The notes below the pieces were generated by a model that was not told the DNA's origin, ran no database searches, and worked only from the letters and a program-made list of their open reading frames with translations. Both the position numbers and the translations under genes were made by a program. Below, piece by piece: positions 13,219 through 13,287 of a DNA stretch of 13,287 nt (positions within the stretch are counted from its first letter, which is position 1; each line of letters begins with the position of its first letter). Source of the DNA: Deltaproteobacteria bacterium (GTDB lineage: Bacteria; Desulfobacterota; Desulfobulbia; Desulfobulbales; BM004); NCBI GenBank assembly GCA_020346205.1, contig CP070776.1:1028078-1041364 (forward strand), written 5' to 3'.

Positions 13219-13287
13219 ATGTTCGGACTTGGAATGCCTGAACTTATTATCATCCTGGTAATTATTGTTATTATTTTTGGCGCTGGC
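13219..13287 (+). CDS. tatA: Sec-independent protein translocase TatA, N-terminus (3' truncated)
   Basis: The ATG at 13219 opens a frame of 23 codons that runs off the right edge and reads MFGLGMPELIIILVIIVIIF, then GAG. This is the characteristic TatA/TatE start: a short periplasmic tip with G-x-x-E-L, a single very hydrophobic transmembrane helix, and the F-G hinge before the (missing) amphipathic helix. TatA subunits multimerise at the inner membrane to move folded proteins with twin-arginine signals. GTGAGG at 13206-13211 is a good ribosome site, seven bases from the ATG. TatB has a similar start, but the FGLGMPELI form followed by FGAG favours TatA. Confidence 0.85.
   Translation, partial: MFGLGMPELIIILVIIVIIFGAG

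Noticed and set aside
13046..13261. 71-residue open frame between mtaD and tatA
   Set aside because: It runs over the clear tatA start in another frame and has no ribosome site or protein-like pattern.

Overview
The window looks like a chromosomal segment of a Gram-negative anaerobe. The best guess is a sulfate- or sulfur-metabolising member of the Desulfobacterota (Desulfobulbales-like). The guess rests on protein style: a PAS/LuxR-type regulator tail, a hemerythrin-PAS (DUF438-like) protein, a small 4Fe-4S ferredoxin, a 'nucleoside recognition' membrane protein, and the order topA-rsfS-gpmI-thrC-PNP-mtaD-tatA. It was made by reading alone, without a database search. No rRNA, tRNA, CRISPR array, insertion sequence or prophage was seen.

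Layout. Positions 2-349 hold the C-terminal end of a LuxR-type HTH regulator cut by the left edge. Positions 360-2030 form a small, visibly AT-richer block with two divergent surface-polysaccharide genes: a DUF707 glycosyltransferase-like protein (-) and a polysaccharide pyruvyl transferase-like protein (+). A likely gene remnant follows in the 2031-2347 gap. Positions 2348-4684 are a minus-strand group. It comprises a nucleoside-recognition (Gate) membrane protein, a small ferredoxin gene broken by a one-base frameshift, and a hemerythrin-PAS sensor-like gene. A perfect Crp/Fnr-type palindrome precedes the last of these, correctly placed relative to a -10 box. A 347-base divergent gap (4685-5031) contains two inverted repeats and a weak promoter candidate.

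From 5032 to the right edge everything is on the plus strand and mostly housekeeping: DNA topoisomerase I, ribosome silencing factor, cofactor-independent phosphoglycerate mutase, threonine synthase, a purine nucleoside phosphorylase-family enzyme, an MTA/SAH deaminase, and the first 23 codons of tatA.

How the genes work together. The clearest functional unit is the PNP-family gene plus mtaD (10852-13033, 16-base gap). MtaD would deaminate methylthioadenosine or S-adenosylhomocysteine to the inosine analogue. The phosphorylase has the Asn expected for 6-oxopurines, but appears to have Leu where inosine-cleaving PNPs carry a 5'-OH-binding His. It may therefore be a methylthioinosine phosphorylase completing a deaminate-first salvage route. 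I found no wholly unknown system. The observations most worth checking are this pair, the Fnr-like site upstream of the hemerythrin gene, and the frameshifted ferredoxin.
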